In this document: piece after piece, positions 37,285 to 46,954 of the stretch
Numbering within the stretch: position 1 is the first letter of the stretch
Layout of the letters: each line of letters begins with the position of its first letter
Origin: Afifellaceae bacterium
Lineage (GTDB): Bacteria > Pseudomonadota > Alphaproteobacteria > Rhizobiales > Afifellaceae
DNA: 64,000 bases
NCBI GenBank assembly: GCA_028281235.1
Contig: JANQKG010000031.1
Coordinates: forward strand, 33,513-97,512
Direction of reading: 5' to 3'
Notes under the pieces: model-generated
Seen by the model: the letters and a program-made list of their open reading frames with translations, nothing else
Told to the model about the DNA's origin: nothing
The model's database searches: none
Made by a program: the position numbers and the translations under genes

Positions 37285-40014
37285 TCAGGCCGCTTCCTTA
37301 ACCAAGTTGCGCAGCACGTAATGGAGAATTCCGCCGTTGCGGAAATAGTCCAGTTCGTCGAGCGTATCGATCCGCACCAGGAGCGGCACGTTCTCCTTGC
37401 GCCCATCGGCAAAGACAATCTCCGCGGTCGTAGATTGGCGCGGCTTCAGGTCGGCGACGCCGCGGATCGTGACGACCTCATCGCCCTGAATGCCGAGGCT
37501 CTGCCAACTCGTGCCATCCTCAAAGACCAGCGGCAGGACACCCATGCCGACAAGGTTGGAGCGGTGGATGCGCTCAAACGATTGCGCAATCACCGCCCGC
37601 ACGCCAAGGAGCCGCGTGCCCTTGGCCGCCCAGTCACGCGACGAGCCGGTGCCGTATTCCTTGCCGGCGAAGATCACCAGCGGCACGCTGTCCTCCTGGT
37701 AACGCATCGCCGCATCATAGATCGGCAGCTGCTCGCCGGAGGGGTGATGAACGGTGATGCCGCCTTCAACGCCCGCCACCATCTGATTCTTGATACGGAT
37801 ATTGGCGAACGTGCCGCGCATCATCACCTGATGATTGCCGCGGCGGGCGCCGAAAGAGTTGAACTCCCGCGGCCGCACCTGATGCGAGACCAGATAGTCA
37901 CCCGCCGGACCGTCGCGCTTGATGGCGCCTGCCGGCGAGATGTGGTCGGTCGTTATGGAATCGAGAAAAAGCCCAAGCACCCGTGCATCGACGATGTCGG
38001 TGAGCGGCTCCGGCTCGGGCGTCATGCCGTCGAAATAGGGCGGGTTCTGCACATAGGTTGAGGAATCCGACCACGTATAGGTGAGGCCGCCATCGACATC
38101 GATCTGCCGCCAGCGCTCGTCGCCGCGGAACACGTCGCCATAGCGGCTGCGGAACATCTCCTGCGAGATGACCTGGCGGATCAGTTCCGCGATCTCCGCC
38201 GAGTTCGGCCACAGATCTTTGAGGTAGACCGGATTGCCGTCCTTATCCTCGCCGAGCGGGTCGCGCGTGATGTCCACCTTGAGCGACCCCGCCAGCGCAT
38301 AGGCGACGACCAGCGGCGGCGAAGCGAGATAGTTGGCCCGCGTATCGGGATTGACCCGGCCCTCGAAATTGCGGTTGCCGGACAGCACCGAGCAGGCGAC
38401 GAGATCATGCTCCGCGATCGCTTTGGAGATCGCCTCCGGTAGCGGCCCGGAATTGCCGATGCAGGTGGTGCAGCCATAGCCCACCAGATTGAAGCCGATC
38501 GCGTCGAGATGCTCCTGCAGGCCGGCTCTGGCGAGATAGTCAGTCACAACCTGCGAGCCGGGCGCCAGCGACGTCTTCACCCAGGGCTTGGGCTTGAGGC
38601 CCCGCTCACGCGCCTTCTTGGCGAGCAGCCCCGCGCCGATAAGCACGCTCGGATTGGAGGTGTTGGTGCACGACGTGATCGCGGCAATCACCACATCGCC
38701 GTCGGCGAGCCGGTACGCCTCGCCCTCCACTTCATAGCCGTCCGGATCGCCTGCCTCAGCGCTGCGAATCTCTTTGAGCGCCGCCTCAAACGCCGTCGCC
38801 GCCTGATCGAGCGGCACGCGATCCTGCGGGCGCTTCGGCCCGGCCAGCGACGGCACGACGTCTTTCAGGTCAAGCTCCAGCGTGTCGGTGAAGACCGGAT
38901 CGGGTGTCTCGTCGCTCCGCCACATGCCCTGCGCCTGGGCGTAGGCCTCGACCAACGCAACGCGCGCCGCATCGCGTCCAGTCGCCGTGAGATAGGCGAT
39001 CGTGTCGTTATCGATCGGGAAGAAGCCACAGGTCGCGCCATATTCCGGCGCCATGTTGGAGATGGTCGCCTGATCCTCCAAGGAGAGATTCGACAGGCCG
39101 GGACCAAAGAACTCCACGAACTTGCCGACCACGCCCTTGGCGCGCAGCATCTCCGTGACCGTGAGAACAAGGTCGGTGGCGGTCGTTCCTTCCGGCAGCT
39201 TTCCAGTGATGCGGAAGCCGATCACCTCCGGGATGAGCATGGAGATCGGCTGACCGAGCATGGCGGCCTCCGCCTCAATGCCGCCGACGCCCCAGCCGAG
39301 GACCGAAAGGCCGTTCACCATCGTCGTGTGCGAATCCGTGCCGACCAGCGTATCGGGGAACGCATAAGTGACCGCTGCGCCGTCTTCGCGCACGTCGCGT
39401 GTCCACACCGTCTGCGCCAGATATTCCAGGTTCACCTGGTGGCAGATGCCGGTGCCCGGCGGCACGACGCGGAAATTCTCAAATGCCTCCTGCCCCCAGC
39501 GCAGAAACGTGTAGCGCTCGCCGTTGCGCTCATATTCCATCGCCACGTTCTTCTCCGCCGCATTGGGCGAGGCGAAGAAATCCACCATCACCGAGTGATC
39601 GATGACGAGGTCGACCGGCACCTGCGGGTTGATGCGCTTGGGATCGGCGCCAAGATCCGCCGTCGCGTCGCGCATGGCGGCAAGGTCCACCACCGCAGGC
39701 ACGCCGGTGAAATCCTGCATGAGCACACGCGCCGGACGATAGGCGATCTCGCGTTCAGATGTGCGCGTCTCAAGCCAGGCTGCGACGGCTCGGATATCGT
39801 CGGCGGTGACGGTCTTGCCGTCCTCGAAGCGAAGCAGGTTCTCCAAAAGCACTTTCAGCGAGAAAGGCAGCCGCGCAATGCCGGAGAGGCCGTTCTTTTC
39901 CGCCTCAGGCAGCGAGAAATACGTATAGGACGTGCCTCCGACATCGAGCGTGCGGCGGCAATTGAAGCTGTCGAGCGATGGGTTTGTCACGTGGAAGGCT
40001 CCTTCGGCATTCAT
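37285..40014 (-). CDS. acnA: Aconitate hydratase A
   Basis: This 909-residue TCA-cycle enzyme interconverts citrate and isocitrate through a [4Fe-4S] cluster. The cluster Cys ligands lie in [11 protein letters not shown] (about 447) and [12 protein letters not shown] (about 513 and 516). The C-terminal swivel domain has [17 protein letters not shown]. Length and start ([17 protein letters not shown]) are typical of AcnA. It diverges from the ccm operon across a spacer of about 213 bases that must hold both promoters. Confidence 0.97.
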   Translation of the reverse strand: MNAEGAFHVTNPSLDSFNCRRTLDVGGTSYTYFSLPEAEKNGLSGIARLPFSLKVLLENLLRFEDGKTVTADDIRAVAAWLETRTSEREIAYRPARVLMQDFTGVPAVVDLAAMRDATADLGADPKRINPQVPVDLVIDHSVMVDFFASPNAAEKNVAMEYERNGERYTFLRWGQEAFENFRVVPPGTGICHQVNLEYLAQTVWTRDVREDGAAVTYAFPDTLVGTDSHTTMVNGLSVLGWGVGGIEAEAAMLGQPISMLIPEVIGFRITGKLPEGTTATDLVLTVTEMLRAKGVVGKFVEFFGPGLSNLSLEDQATISNMAPEYGATCGFFPIDNDTIAYLTATGRDAARVALVEAYAQAQGMWRSDETPDPVFTDTLELDLKDVVPSLAGPKRPQDRVPLDQAATAFEAALKEIRSAEAGDPDGYEVEGEAYRLADGDVVIAAITSCTNTSNPSVLIGAGLLAKKARERGLKPKPWVKTSLAPGSQVVTDYLARAGLQEHLDAIGFNLVGYGCTTCIGNSGPLPEAISKAIAEHDLVACSVLSGNRNFEGRVNPDTRANYLASPPLVVAYALAGSLKVDITRDPLGEDKDGNPVYLKDLWPNSAEIAELIRQVISQEMFRSRYGDVFRGDERWRQIDVDGGLTYTWSDSSTYVQNPPYFDGMTPEPEPLTDIVDARVLGLFLDSITTDHISPAGAIKRDGPAGDYLVSHQVRPREFNSFGARRGNHQVMMRGTFANIRIKNQMVAGVEGGITVHHPSGEQLPIYDAAMRYQEDSVPLVIFAGKEYGTGSSRDWAAKGTRLLGVRAVIAQSFERIHRSNLVGMGVLPLVFEDGTSWQSLGIQGDEVVTIRGVADLKPRQSTTAEIVFADGRKENVPLLVRIDTLDELDYFRNGGILHYVLRNLVKEAA

Positions 40015-40227
40015 GTGTCCGCCGGGCGCCGCCGCTTTTTACGGCCCGCGCGCTGACGTCACGATGGTCGTTCGGGTGCGCCGGCGAGAAGGAGCGCCTG
40101 TCGTGCCGGCTTGCCGGGGATATAGTCCATTCTGTAAGCGGAGGCCAGAGTCTGGACGGATTCTAAGGATGCCCCTTGGAAGGATGTCTGGCCGGCATCG
40201 ACCTTGGAGCGGGAACCCGCCATCACG

Positions 40228-40860
40228 ATGACAGTCACGGAAGCCTTCCCGGCGCTTAAGCTGAAAGCACAGGACCTCGCCTGCTCGCGCGGCGGCCGTT
40301 TCGTGTTCTCCGGGCTCTCGTTTGAGCTGGCAAGCGGCGCGCTTATGGCCGTGACCGGGCCTAACGGCGCCGGAAAATCGAGCCTGCTCCGCCTGCTGGC
40401 CGGCCTGTTGCGACCGACCGCGGGCGACATCGCCTGTGAAGGCGGCCGCGAGGACGAGCCGGTGGCGCATTATCTGGGCCATCTCGATGCGCTGAAGCCG
40501 GCGATGACATTGGCGGAAACGCTGCGCTTCTGGGGCGCGATCTATCAGCAGGGCCGCGTCCTCACCGATTCCGATCTGAACGAGGCCGCTGAATCCGTCG
40601 GGCTCGGCCATGCGATCGACCTGCCTGTCGGCGTGCTCTCCGCCGGCCAGCGCCGGCGCGCCGCGCTGGCGCGGCTGATCTTGTCGCCGCGGCCGCTATG
40701 GCTGCTCGACGAGCCGTTCGCCGCTCTCGACAGCCAGGGCGAGTCGCTGCTTCGCCGTCTGATGGGCGACCATATCGGCCGCCAAGGTCTGATCGTCGCC
40801 GCGACCCATCAGGCGCTGCCAATCCCGCCCGACACGACGCTGACGCTCAACACAACGTGA
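40228..40860 (+). CDS. ccmA: Heme exporter ATP-binding protein CcmA
   Basis: This 210-residue ABC ATPase of the CcmABCD complex releases holo-CcmE during cytochrome c maturation. Walker A is GPNGAGKSS, the signature LSAGQRRRAALARL and Walker B LWLLDEPFAALD. I start at the ATG at 40228. A TTG 24 bases upstream is in frame but adds nothing typical. Its stop overlaps the ccmB start as GTGA. Confidence 0.95.
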   Translation: MTVTEAFPALKLKAQDLACSRGGRFVFSGLSFELASGALMAVTGPNGAGKSSLLRLLAGLLRPTAGDIACEGGREDEPVAHYLGHLDALKPAMTLAETLRFWGAIYQQGRVLTDSDLNEAAESVGLGHAIDLPVGVLSAGQRRRAALARLILSPRPLWLLDEPFAALDSQGESLLRRLMGDHIGRQGLIVAATHQALPIPPDTTLTLNTT

Positions 40861-41525
40861 GCGGCTTCCTCGCCATCATTCGCCAGACCGTGCGGCTGGA
40901 GCTTCGCGCCGGCGGCGGCGCGGCCGTGGCGCTGATCTTCTTTCTCGCCGTGGTGACGGCGGTGCCGTTTGGCGTCGGGCCGGACCTGAAATTGCTTGCC
41001 CGCATCGGGCCGGCGATCCTGTGGGTCGCCGCGTTGCTCGCCGCCCTGCTCGGCCTTGACCGGCTCTTCGGCGCCGACCGCGAAGACGGGTCGCTCGACC
41101 TGATCATCGTATCGGGAGAGCCGCTGGCGCTTTATGCGCTTGGCCGCGCCGTCGGCCATTGGCTGGCGACCGGCCTGCCGATCGTGGTGGCAGCGCCGGT
41201 CCTCGGCCTGCTCCTGAACCTCGATCCGCCGGCCATGGGTGCCGTGGCGCTGACGCTTCTTGCCGGTTCGCCGGCGCTGACGCTGATCGGCACCGTTGGT
41301 GCGGCTCTCACGGCCGGCCTGCCGCGCGGCGGCCTGCTGATCGCGATCCTGGTGCTTCCGCTTACCGTTCCGGTTCTGATCTTCGGCGTTTCCGCCACCA
41401 CCGGCGCGCTGTCCGATCCGGAGCCGTTTCTCGCGCCCTTCCTGTTCCTGTGCGCCTGTTCGCTTGCCGCTCTGGCGCTGGCCCCCTTCGTGGCGGCAGC
41501 CGCACTCCGCCTCGCGCTGGAGTGA
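40857..41525 (+). CDS. ccmB: Heme exporter protein CcmB
   Basis: This 222-residue permease subunit has six hydrophobic helices and the CcmB N-terminus (FLAIIRQTVRLELRAGGG), plus GLDRLFGADREDGSLDLI. It starts at a GTG that overlaps the ccmA stop by 4 bases. A frame open from 40698 runs out of phase through ccmA and is not the true start. Confidence 0.95.
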   Translation: MSGFLAIIRQTVRLELRAGGGAAVALIFFLAVVTAVPFGVGPDLKLLARIGPAILWVAALLAALLGLDRLFGADREDGSLDLIIVSGEPLALYALGRAVGHWLATGLPIVVAAPVLGLLLNLDPPAMGAVALTLLAGSPALTLIGTVGAALTAGLPRGGLLIAILVLPLTVPVLIFGVSATTGALSDPEPFLAPFLFLCACSLAALALAPFVAAAALRLALE

Positions 41526-41592
41526 TCACCACGTGGCGCCGAGACCGAACTGCCGCATTGCCGCCAAGCGCCGACGGCAATAGGTTTTATAG

Positions 41593-42345
41593 ATGCCGAG
41601 CCTGACCTCGCTTGCCAATCCAACGCGCTTTCTGGCGCTCTCCGGTGCGATCCTGCCCTGGGCGGCGGCCGCCGCCGCCCTTCTCTTCGCAATCGGGCTG
41701 GTCATGGCGCTCGTCACCTCGCCGCCCGACTACCAGCAGGGCGACACCGTGCGCATCATGTATGTGCATGTGCCGTCGGTCACGCTCGCCATGGGCTGCT
41801 ACGCGGCGATGGCGATCTCAGCACTCGGCACGCTCGTCTGGCGGCATCCGCTGGCCGATGTCAGCGCCAAGGCCGCCGCCCCGCTCGGCGCCGCCTTCAC
41901 TTTTCTTGGCCTGGTGACCGGCGCCATCTGGGGCAAGCCCATGTGGGGCACCTGGTGGGTGTGGGACGCGCGCCTGACGTCCTTCCTGGTGCTCCTGATC
42001 ATGTATCTCGGCCTGATGGCGCTGTGGCGTGCTTTCGATGATCCGGCGCGCGCCGGGCGCATCGCCGCCGTTCTGATCCTGGTCGGCTCCATCAACCTCC
42101 CGATCATAAAATTCTCCGTCGACTGGTGGAACACACTGCATCAGCCGGCGAGCATCCTGAGACTCGGTGGCCCGTCCATCCATTCCTCCATGCTGTGGCC
42201 GCTCTTCGTGATGATGGCGGCCTTCGCCGCGCTCTTTGTCTGGGCATGGCTCGCCGCCATGCGGGCCGAGATCTACCGCAGGCGCGTGCGCACGGCAGAG
42301 CTTGTGGCGGCGCACCCGACCGCGTTGGAGCCACGAACCGCATGA
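41593..42345 (+). CDS. ccmC: Heme exporter/lyase subunit CcmC
   Basis: This 250-residue protein with six transmembrane segments binds heme through the WWD domain WGTWWVWDARLTS (118-130) and flanking His residues (His59 in MYVHVPS and the His in WWNTLHQP). It transfers heme to CcmE. It follows ccmB by 67 bases, and its stop overlaps the ccmD start as ATGA. Confidence 0.96.
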   Translation: MPSLTSLANPTRFLALSGAILPWAAAAAALLFAIGLVMALVTSPPDYQQGDTVRIMYVHVPSVTLAMGCYAAMAISALGTLVWRHPLADVSAKAAAPLGAAFTFLGLVTGAIWGKPMWGTWWVWDARLTSFLVLLIMYLGLMALWRAFDDPARAGRIAAVLILVGSINLPIIKFSVDWWNTLHQPASILRLGGPSIHSSMLWPLFVMMAAFAALFVWAWLAAMRAEIYRRRVRTAELVAAHPTALEPRTA

Positions 42346-42500
42346 CGCATCTCGGCTACATCCTCGCCTCCTATGCCGCGGTCGCCATCGTGCTTGTTGC
42401 CATGGTGGCGTGGGTCGCCCTCGATCTTCGCACGCAGAAGCAGAAGCTGCAGCGATTAGAAGAAAACGGCGCGCGCCGCGGGGCGAAGACCGCGCCATGA
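42342..42500 (+). CDS. ccmD: Heme exporter protein CcmD
   Basis: This 52-residue protein has one transmembrane helix (about 5-27) and a basic tail (LRTQKQKLQRLEENGARRG), the standard form of CcmD, which stabilises the CcmABC-CcmE complex. It overlaps ccmC and ccmG by 4 bases each (ATGA), so its translation is probably coupled to both. Confidence 0.93.
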   Translation: MTHLGYILASYAAVAIVLVAMVAWVALDLRTQKQKLQRLEENGARRGAKTAP

Positions 42501-43093
42501 GCGAGACGACCGACTCCGCAACGGCCGCCGCGGATGCGACTGAGCGCCGCCGCACGCTTTGGCTGCTCCTTCCGCTGGTGCTCTTTCTCGCGCTGGCGGC
42601 CCTCTTCTACTATCGCCTCGGCGCGGGCGACCCCTCGCGCATCCCCTCAGCGCTCATCAACAAGCCGGTGCCGGATTTCACATTGCCACCGATCGGTGGC
42701 GGCGAGGGCGCCGGCCTGACGGCGCAGGATCTGGCCAAGGGCGTGCATGTGGTGAACATCTGGGCCTCCTGGTGCGGCCCGTGCCGCCTGGAGCACCCAT
42801 ATCTGATGCGGCTTGGCGAGGACGATCGTTTCCGCGTGGCCGGCATCAACTACAAGGACGTGCCGGAAAACGCGGCGCGCTTTCTCGGCGCGCTGGGCGA
42901 CCCCTTCGCACTGAACGGTGCTGACCGCAACGGGGTCACGTCCATCGACTGGGGCGTCTACGGCGTACCAGAGACCTTCATCGTCAAGGACGGAATCATC
43001 GTGCACAAATTCGTCGGCCCGCTCAGCGAAGGCGGCATGGCCAACGATTTCATGCCGGCGCTAGAGAAGGCGTTGGCGGGCGAAGAGTCCTGA
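42497..43093 (+). CDS. ccmG: CcmG/DsbE thiol:disulfide interchange protein
   Basis: This 198-residue membrane-anchored periplasmic thioredoxin reduces apocytochrome c or CcmH. It has one N-terminal helix (about 20-39), then a thioredoxin fold with WASWCGPCRLEHP (Cys93, Cys96) and the cis-Pro segment YGVPETF. ccmE, ccmF and ccmH are not in this window, so the second half of the pathway must lie elsewhere, as in many rhizobia. Confidence 0.95.
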   Translation: MSETTDSATAAADATERRRTLWLLLPLVLFLALAALFYYRLGAGDPSRIPSALINKPVPDFTLPPIGGGEGAGLTAQDLAKGVHVVNIWASWCGPCRLEHPYLMRLGEDDRFRVAGINYKDVPENAARFLGALGDPFALNGADRNGVTSIDWGVYGVPETFIVKDGIIVHKFVGPLSEGGMANDFMPALEKALAGEES

Positions 43094-43146
43094 CAGCCGC
43101 AAGTCGTGATGCAGCTGCGCTATCAGCCGGCGTACCCGCCCTCTCC

Positions 43147-43286
43147 TTTGTCATCCCGGAACGCGCGGCAGCGCGTGTCCGGGACCCATGAACACCACAG
43201 GCAACAGCGCTTTCACGCTACAGCCTCTTCCACCGGGATTATGGGTCCCGGATAGCCTCGCTTCACTCGGCTTCCGGGATGACAAA
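43147..43286. repeat. Nested double palindrome between ccmG and yciB
   Basis: Outer arms TTTGTCATCCCGGAA (43147-43161) and TTCCGGGATGACAAA (43272-43286) are perfect. Inner arms TCCGGGACCCAT (43178-43189) and ATGGGTCCCGGA (43241-43252) are also perfect. Small CGCGCGGCAGCGCG and CTTCACTCGG segments fill the gaps. Both flanking genes end here (convergent), so the large hairpin may act as a bidirectional 3' end. Confidence 0.85.
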
Positions 43287-43324
43287 TGAGAGGATGTACA
43301 CCAGCGATCCCGATCCGGAGGGCG

Positions 43325-43966
43325 CTACCCCTTCTCAGCCTCCTCCAGCGCATGGCGCTGGATCAGCGGCATCTGCGCCAGCGTGAAGGCGATGGTGATC
43401 GGCATGATGCCGAACACTTTGAAATTGACCCAGAAATCGTTGCTGAAATTGCGCCAGACGACCTCGTTGAGCACGGCCAGGACGAAGAAGAACACGCCCC
43501 AGCGGAAGGTCAGCTTGCGCCAGCCCTCGTCGTCGAGCTTGAACACGGAATCGAACACATAGCCGAGCAGCGACCGGCCAAAGGCAAGGCCGATCAGAAG
43601 CGTAGAGCCGAACAGCACGTTGACGATCGTCGGCTTCATCTTGATGAACGTCTCGTCCTGCAAGATGAGCGTCAGCCCGCCGAAGACAAGCACCACGACG
43701 CCGCTGATCAGCGGCATGATCGGCAGCCGGCGGATCAAGGCGAAGGAGACGGAAAGCGAGATGGCCGTCGCCACGATGAAGAAGGCCGTGGCGATGAAGA
43801 GCCGTCCCCCGAGCGCCGCAAGCGGCGGGAACGCGTCCGCAAGGCGGTCGCCATAAGCATTGGCGAAGAAGAAGATGCCGAGCGGCCCAAGCTCAAGCGC
43901 GAGCTTCAGGACCGGATTGAGCTCCGCGCGATCAGGATCGTTCGGGGCCCGCTCAAACGCCGTCAT
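43325..43966 (-). CDS. yciB: YciB/IspZ inner membrane septation-type protein
   Basis: This 213-residue protein has five or six hydrophobic helices and the YciB blocks [14 protein letters not shown] (about 26-39), [12 protein letters not shown] and [18 protein letters not shown]. In enterics YciB acts in envelope maintenance and division. Its start overlaps the ftsY stop by 4 bases, so it is the last gene of the dapF-mtaB-ftsY-yciB run. Confidence 0.94.
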   Translation of the reverse strand: MTAFERAPNDPDRAELNPVLKLALELGPLGIFFFANAYGDRLADAFPPLAALGGRLFIATAFFIVATAISLSVSFALIRRLPIMPLISGVVVLVFGGLTLILQDETFIKMKPTIVNVLFGSTLLIGLAFGRSLLGYVFDSVFKLDDEGWRKLTFRWGVFFFVLAVLNEVVWRNFSNDFWVNFKVFGIMPITIAFTLAQMPLIQRHALEEAEKG

Positions 43967-45006
43967 TCTGCCGCTCCTGCGATGGCGCGCGCAAAATCCT
44001 CCGCGGCAAACGGCGCAAGGTCCTCAATACCCTCGCCGACGCCGATGAAATGCACCGGCAGTCCGGTCTTCTCTGCGATGGCGACCAGAATGCCGCCGCG
44101 CGCGGTGCCATCGAGCTTGGTCATCACCAATCCTGTCACGCCCGCCTGATCGCGGAACACATCCACCTGATTGAGGGCGTTCTGCCCGGTTGTGGCGTCA
44201 AGCGTCAACAATACGGCATGCGGGGCGCTGTCGTCGTGCTTCTTGATGACGCGAATGACCTTTGCCAGTTCCGCCATCAGCTCCGCTTTGTTCTGCAGCC
44301 GCCCTGCCGTATCGATAAGGAGCACGTCGCTGCCGGCGGATTTCGCTTCCGCCATCGCATCGAAGGCAAGGCCGGCAGCGTCCGACCCCTGCTCATGCGC
44401 TACGACCGGCGCGCCGGTGCGCCCGCCCCAAATCTTGAGCTGCTCGATCGCCGCGGCGCGATACGTGTCGCCGGCGGCGAGCATGACGCTTTTGCCTTCC
44501 GCCTTGAGCCGCGCGGCAAGCTTGCCGATGGTCGTCGTCTTGCCGGTACCGTTCACACCGACGACGAGCACGACGAACGGCCGGTGCGCCGCATCGATTG
44601 AGAGCGGCTTGGCGACCGGCGCCAGCACATTCTCCACCTCCGCCGCCAGGACGGCGCGCACTTCCTCAGGGCTCACCGATTTGTCGAGGCGCTCGCGCGC
44701 CAGAGCGTCAGCAATCCGCGACGCCGTGGCAACGCCGAGATCGGACTGAATGAGCAGGTCTTCCAGATCGTCGAGCGTCGCTTGGTCAAGCTTGCGCTTG
44801 GTGAAGATGTCGGAGATGCCGGTGGTCAGCGATTGCGACGACCGCGCCAGACCGGAGGTGAGCCGCCCCCACCAGCTCGTGCGCGCCGGCGCTTCCGCTG
44901 CCCCCGCGGCCTCGTCTTGCTTCGGCGAGGGATCCGGCGCATCCGGCACAACAGCCTCGCCGCCGCCAAGAAACCGGCCGAGCAAGCCCTTCTTCGTTTC
45001 CGCCAT
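43963..45006 (-). CDS. ftsY: Signal recognition particle receptor FtsY
   Basis: This 347-residue SRP GTPase docks ribosome-nascent chains at the membrane. A short acidic A region (about 1-45) precedes the N domain and G domain, with G1 GVNGTGKT (150-157), DTAGR (232-236) and TKLDG (296-300). Its ATG follows the mtaB stop directly (TAGATG), and its own end overlaps yciB. Confidence 0.97.
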   Translation of the reverse strand: MAETKKGLLGRFLGGGEAVVPDAPDPSPKQDEAAGAAEAPARTSWWGRLTSGLARSSQSLTTGISDIFTKRKLDQATLDDLEDLLIQSDLGVATASRIADALARERLDKSVSPEEVRAVLAAEVENVLAPVAKPLSIDAAHRPFVVLVVGVNGTGKTTTIGKLAARLKAEGKSVMLAAGDTYRAAAIEQLKIWGGRTGAPVVAHEQGSDAAGLAFDAMAEAKSAGSDVLLIDTAGRLQNKAELMAELAKVIRVIKKHDDSAPHAVLLTLDATTGQNALNQVDVFRDQAGVTGLVMTKLDGTARGGILVAIAEKTGLPVHFIGVGEGIEDLAPFAAEDFARAIAGAAE

Positions 45007-46602
45007 CTAAGCCGCTTCTTGAATAGCCTCGGCGACCAAAGCGTCGTCGCCGGCCCCAACGATTCGCGCCGAGACGATCGCCCCGGCTGCGCTCTGATCC
45101 CCCGAAAGGTCCAGAGTCACCGGAAGGTAATGCGCGCTGCGGCCAAATCCAGGCTTTTCGACCAGGACCTCACGGATCGCGCCGATCTCGGCGGCAAGCC
45201 GCTGACGGAGAGCACGTGTGCCGGCTTCGCGCAGCACCTTCGCACGCTCCTGCACGATGGGTCGCGGCACTTGCGGCATGCGCGCTGCCGGCGTGCCCTC
45301 ACGCGCAGAGAACGGAAAGACATGGAGCAACGACAGCCCGCAATCGGCCACAAGCGCCAACGTCTCCTCAAACATCGCATCGCTCTCAGTCGGGAAGCCG
45401 GCGATCAAATCGGCGCCGAGCACAATATCCGGTCGGAGGCGCCGAACCTCGTCGCAGAAGCGGATGGCATCGGCACGGCTGTGCCGGCGCTTCATGCGCT
45501 TCAGGATCATGTCGTCACCTGCCTGCAGCGACAGATGCAGATGCGGCATCAGCCGCTCCTCCTCGGTTATGGCCGCTAAGAGATCGGAATCGGCTTCAAC
45601 GGAGTCGATGGAGGAAATGCGCAAACGCGGAAGCTCCGGCACGTGGCGCAGGATGGCGCGAACCAGCCTGCCGAGCCGCGGCGCGCCCGGCAGATCGGCG
45701 CCATAGGAGGTGATGTCGACGCCCGTCAGCGCCACCTCGCGCGTGCCCCGCGCGACAAGCCCGCGCACCGCCTCCACGACGGCGCCCATCGGCACGGAAC
45801 GCGAGTTCCCGCGGCCATAGGGAATGATGCAGAACGTGCAGCGATGATCGCAGCCGTTCTGAACCTCCACGAAGGAACGCACATGCTTGCCAGCCTCTTC
45901 GCCGGCGCGATCCATCGGCAGCAAATAGCCGTTCAAGAGATGCGGCGCGTTCTCCTTGACCGCGAAGATATCGGAGACACGGACTTTTTGCTCGGTGGCG
46001 GCGAGACCGAAATCCTCTCCCCCTTGTGGGAGGGGGTTTGCGCCCGGCGCCTCTCTTCTGTCGTCATTGCCGGGCTTGACCCGGCAATCCACCCCGTCGC
46101 CATCCACGCTTGGTACAGCTGCAACGACATGACACGGCTCGGTCCTCTCCCCCTGGGGGAGAGGTCGGCCGCGCAAGCGGCCGGGTGAGGGGGATATCTC
46201 AAAGCCCGCCCCCTCACCCGGTTGCTCGCTTCGCTCGCACCCACCCTCTCCCCAATGGGGAGAGGACGACGCCGTGCCGGCCAAGCGGGGCAGCGCCAGC
46301 CCGCGATACGCCTCCGCACTCAGCTTCTCCGCATTGCCGAGGACGAGATCGACCTCCGGCATGGCGGCGAACATTTTTGGATCGATCTGCGCCGCACAGC
46401 CGGAAACCACGATGGATTTGTCCGGATGCTCCCGCCGCGCCTTGCGGATCGCCTGGCGTGCTTGGCGCACCGCCTCGCCCGTGACGGCGCAGGTGTTGAC
46501 GAGCACCGCGTCGCCAAGCCCCGCCTCGCCGGCGCGCGCGCCCATCACCGCGGATTCCGCAGCGTTCAGGCGACAGCCGAAAGTGAGGATTGTGGGAGGC
46601 AT
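45007..46602 (-). CDS. mtaB: tRNA t6A methylthiotransferase MtaB with an in-frame repeat-derived insertion
   Basis: This 531-residue radical-SAM enzyme converts t6A37 to ms2t6A37 in tRNA. The N-terminal methylthiotransferase domain starts ILTFGCRLN. The radical-SAM cluster motif is GCDHRCTFC (about 245-253), and a TRAM-like C-terminus follows. MtaB is usually about 420-440 residues. The extra length of about 95 residues lies at roughly 107-200, between the UPF0004 and radical-SAM domains, and is encoded by repeats at 46014-46266. The flanks are conserved and the frame is open, so I call it intact, although its function is unproven. Confidence 0.93.
   Translation of the reverse strand: MPPTILTFGCRLNAAESAVMGARAGEAGLGDAVLVNTCAVTGEAVRQARQAIRKARREHPDKSIVVSGCAAQIDPKMFAAMPEVDLVLGNAEKLSAEAYRGLALPRLAGTASSSPHWGEGGCERSEQPGEGAGFEISPSPGRLRGRPLPQGERTEPCHVVAAVPSVDGDGVDCRVKPGNDDRREAPGANPLPQGGEDFGLAATEQKVRVSDIFAVKENAPHLLNGYLLPMDRAGEEAGKHVRSFVEVQNGCDHRCTFCIIPYGRGNSRSVPMGAVVEAVRGLVARGTREVALTGVDITSYGADLPGAPRLGRLVRAILRHVPELPRLRISSIDSVEADSDLLAAITEEERLMPHLHLSLQAGDDMILKRMKRRHSRADAIRFCDEVRRLRPDIVLGADLIAGFPTESDAMFEETLALVADCGLSLLHVFPFSAREGTPAARMPQVPRPIVQERAKVLREAGTRALRQRLAAEIGAIREVLVEKPGFGRSAHYLPVTLDLSGDQSAAGAIVSARIVGAGDDALVAEAIQEAA
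46014..46266. repeat. Composite palindromic repeat inside mtaB
   Basis: Three modules are joined: CTCTCCCCCTTGTGGGAGGGG near 46015-46036; a GTCATTGCCGGG / CCCGGCAATCC dyad near 46062-46091; and a full CTCTCCCC-type element at 46143-46266 with GGGTGAGGGGG / CCCCCTCACCC arms and GGCCGC/GCGGCC and GCGAGC/GCTCGC side stems. All are translated in the minus-strand mtaB frame, with PLPQGERTE from the main module and PLPQGGE from the first. Confidence 0.85.
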
Positions 46603-46652
46603 GGGTTGCGGTAGCTCGGATAAAGCATGAGTGCAATGTGGGGCGACGCCCG

Positions 46653-46865
46653 TTATTCCAGTGTGCCCCTGATCTCTTCAAGCGCGTCCATGATCGTGGT
46701 GGGCGTCATGCGGCCTGGCTTGGTATGGTCGGCGGGACGCAGCCCCTCAGGAAGGGCGCCGGCCAGAAGCGTCGGCCCATAGAGCTGCGCGGCGATCACA
46801 ATCAGCGCACCGATAATGATCCAGAGAAATGCGTGGGAGAGTCGCGAGGCGAGCGCGCGCAGCAT
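46653..46865 (-). CDS. Small hypothetical membrane protein
   Basis: This 70-residue protein has one hydrophobic helix (about 10-30, FLWIIIGALIVIAAQLYG) and a polar C-terminus ending in MDALEEIRGTLE. The ATG at 46865 has GGAG about 7 bases upstream. A longer frame from 46904 also contains it. No family is recognised. It sits between dapF and mtaB in the same direction, so it may belong to that operon. Confidence 0.5.
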   Translation of the reverse strand: MLRALASRLSHAFLWIIIGALIVIAAQLYGPTLLAGALPEGLRPADHTKPGRMTPTTIMDALEEIRGTLE

Positions 46866-46954
46866 GGATGATGCTCCATCGTCATGCGGCCTCCTCGCAG
46901 GCATATGCTTAGCGCGGATAACGACGGGAGGAAACGCGGCATAGCCGCGTCTTG

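Noticed and set aside
40857..41525. ccmB starting at 40698
   Set aside because: That start would place about 53 residues out of phase within ccmA. The GTG overlapping the ccmA stop gives the family N-terminus.
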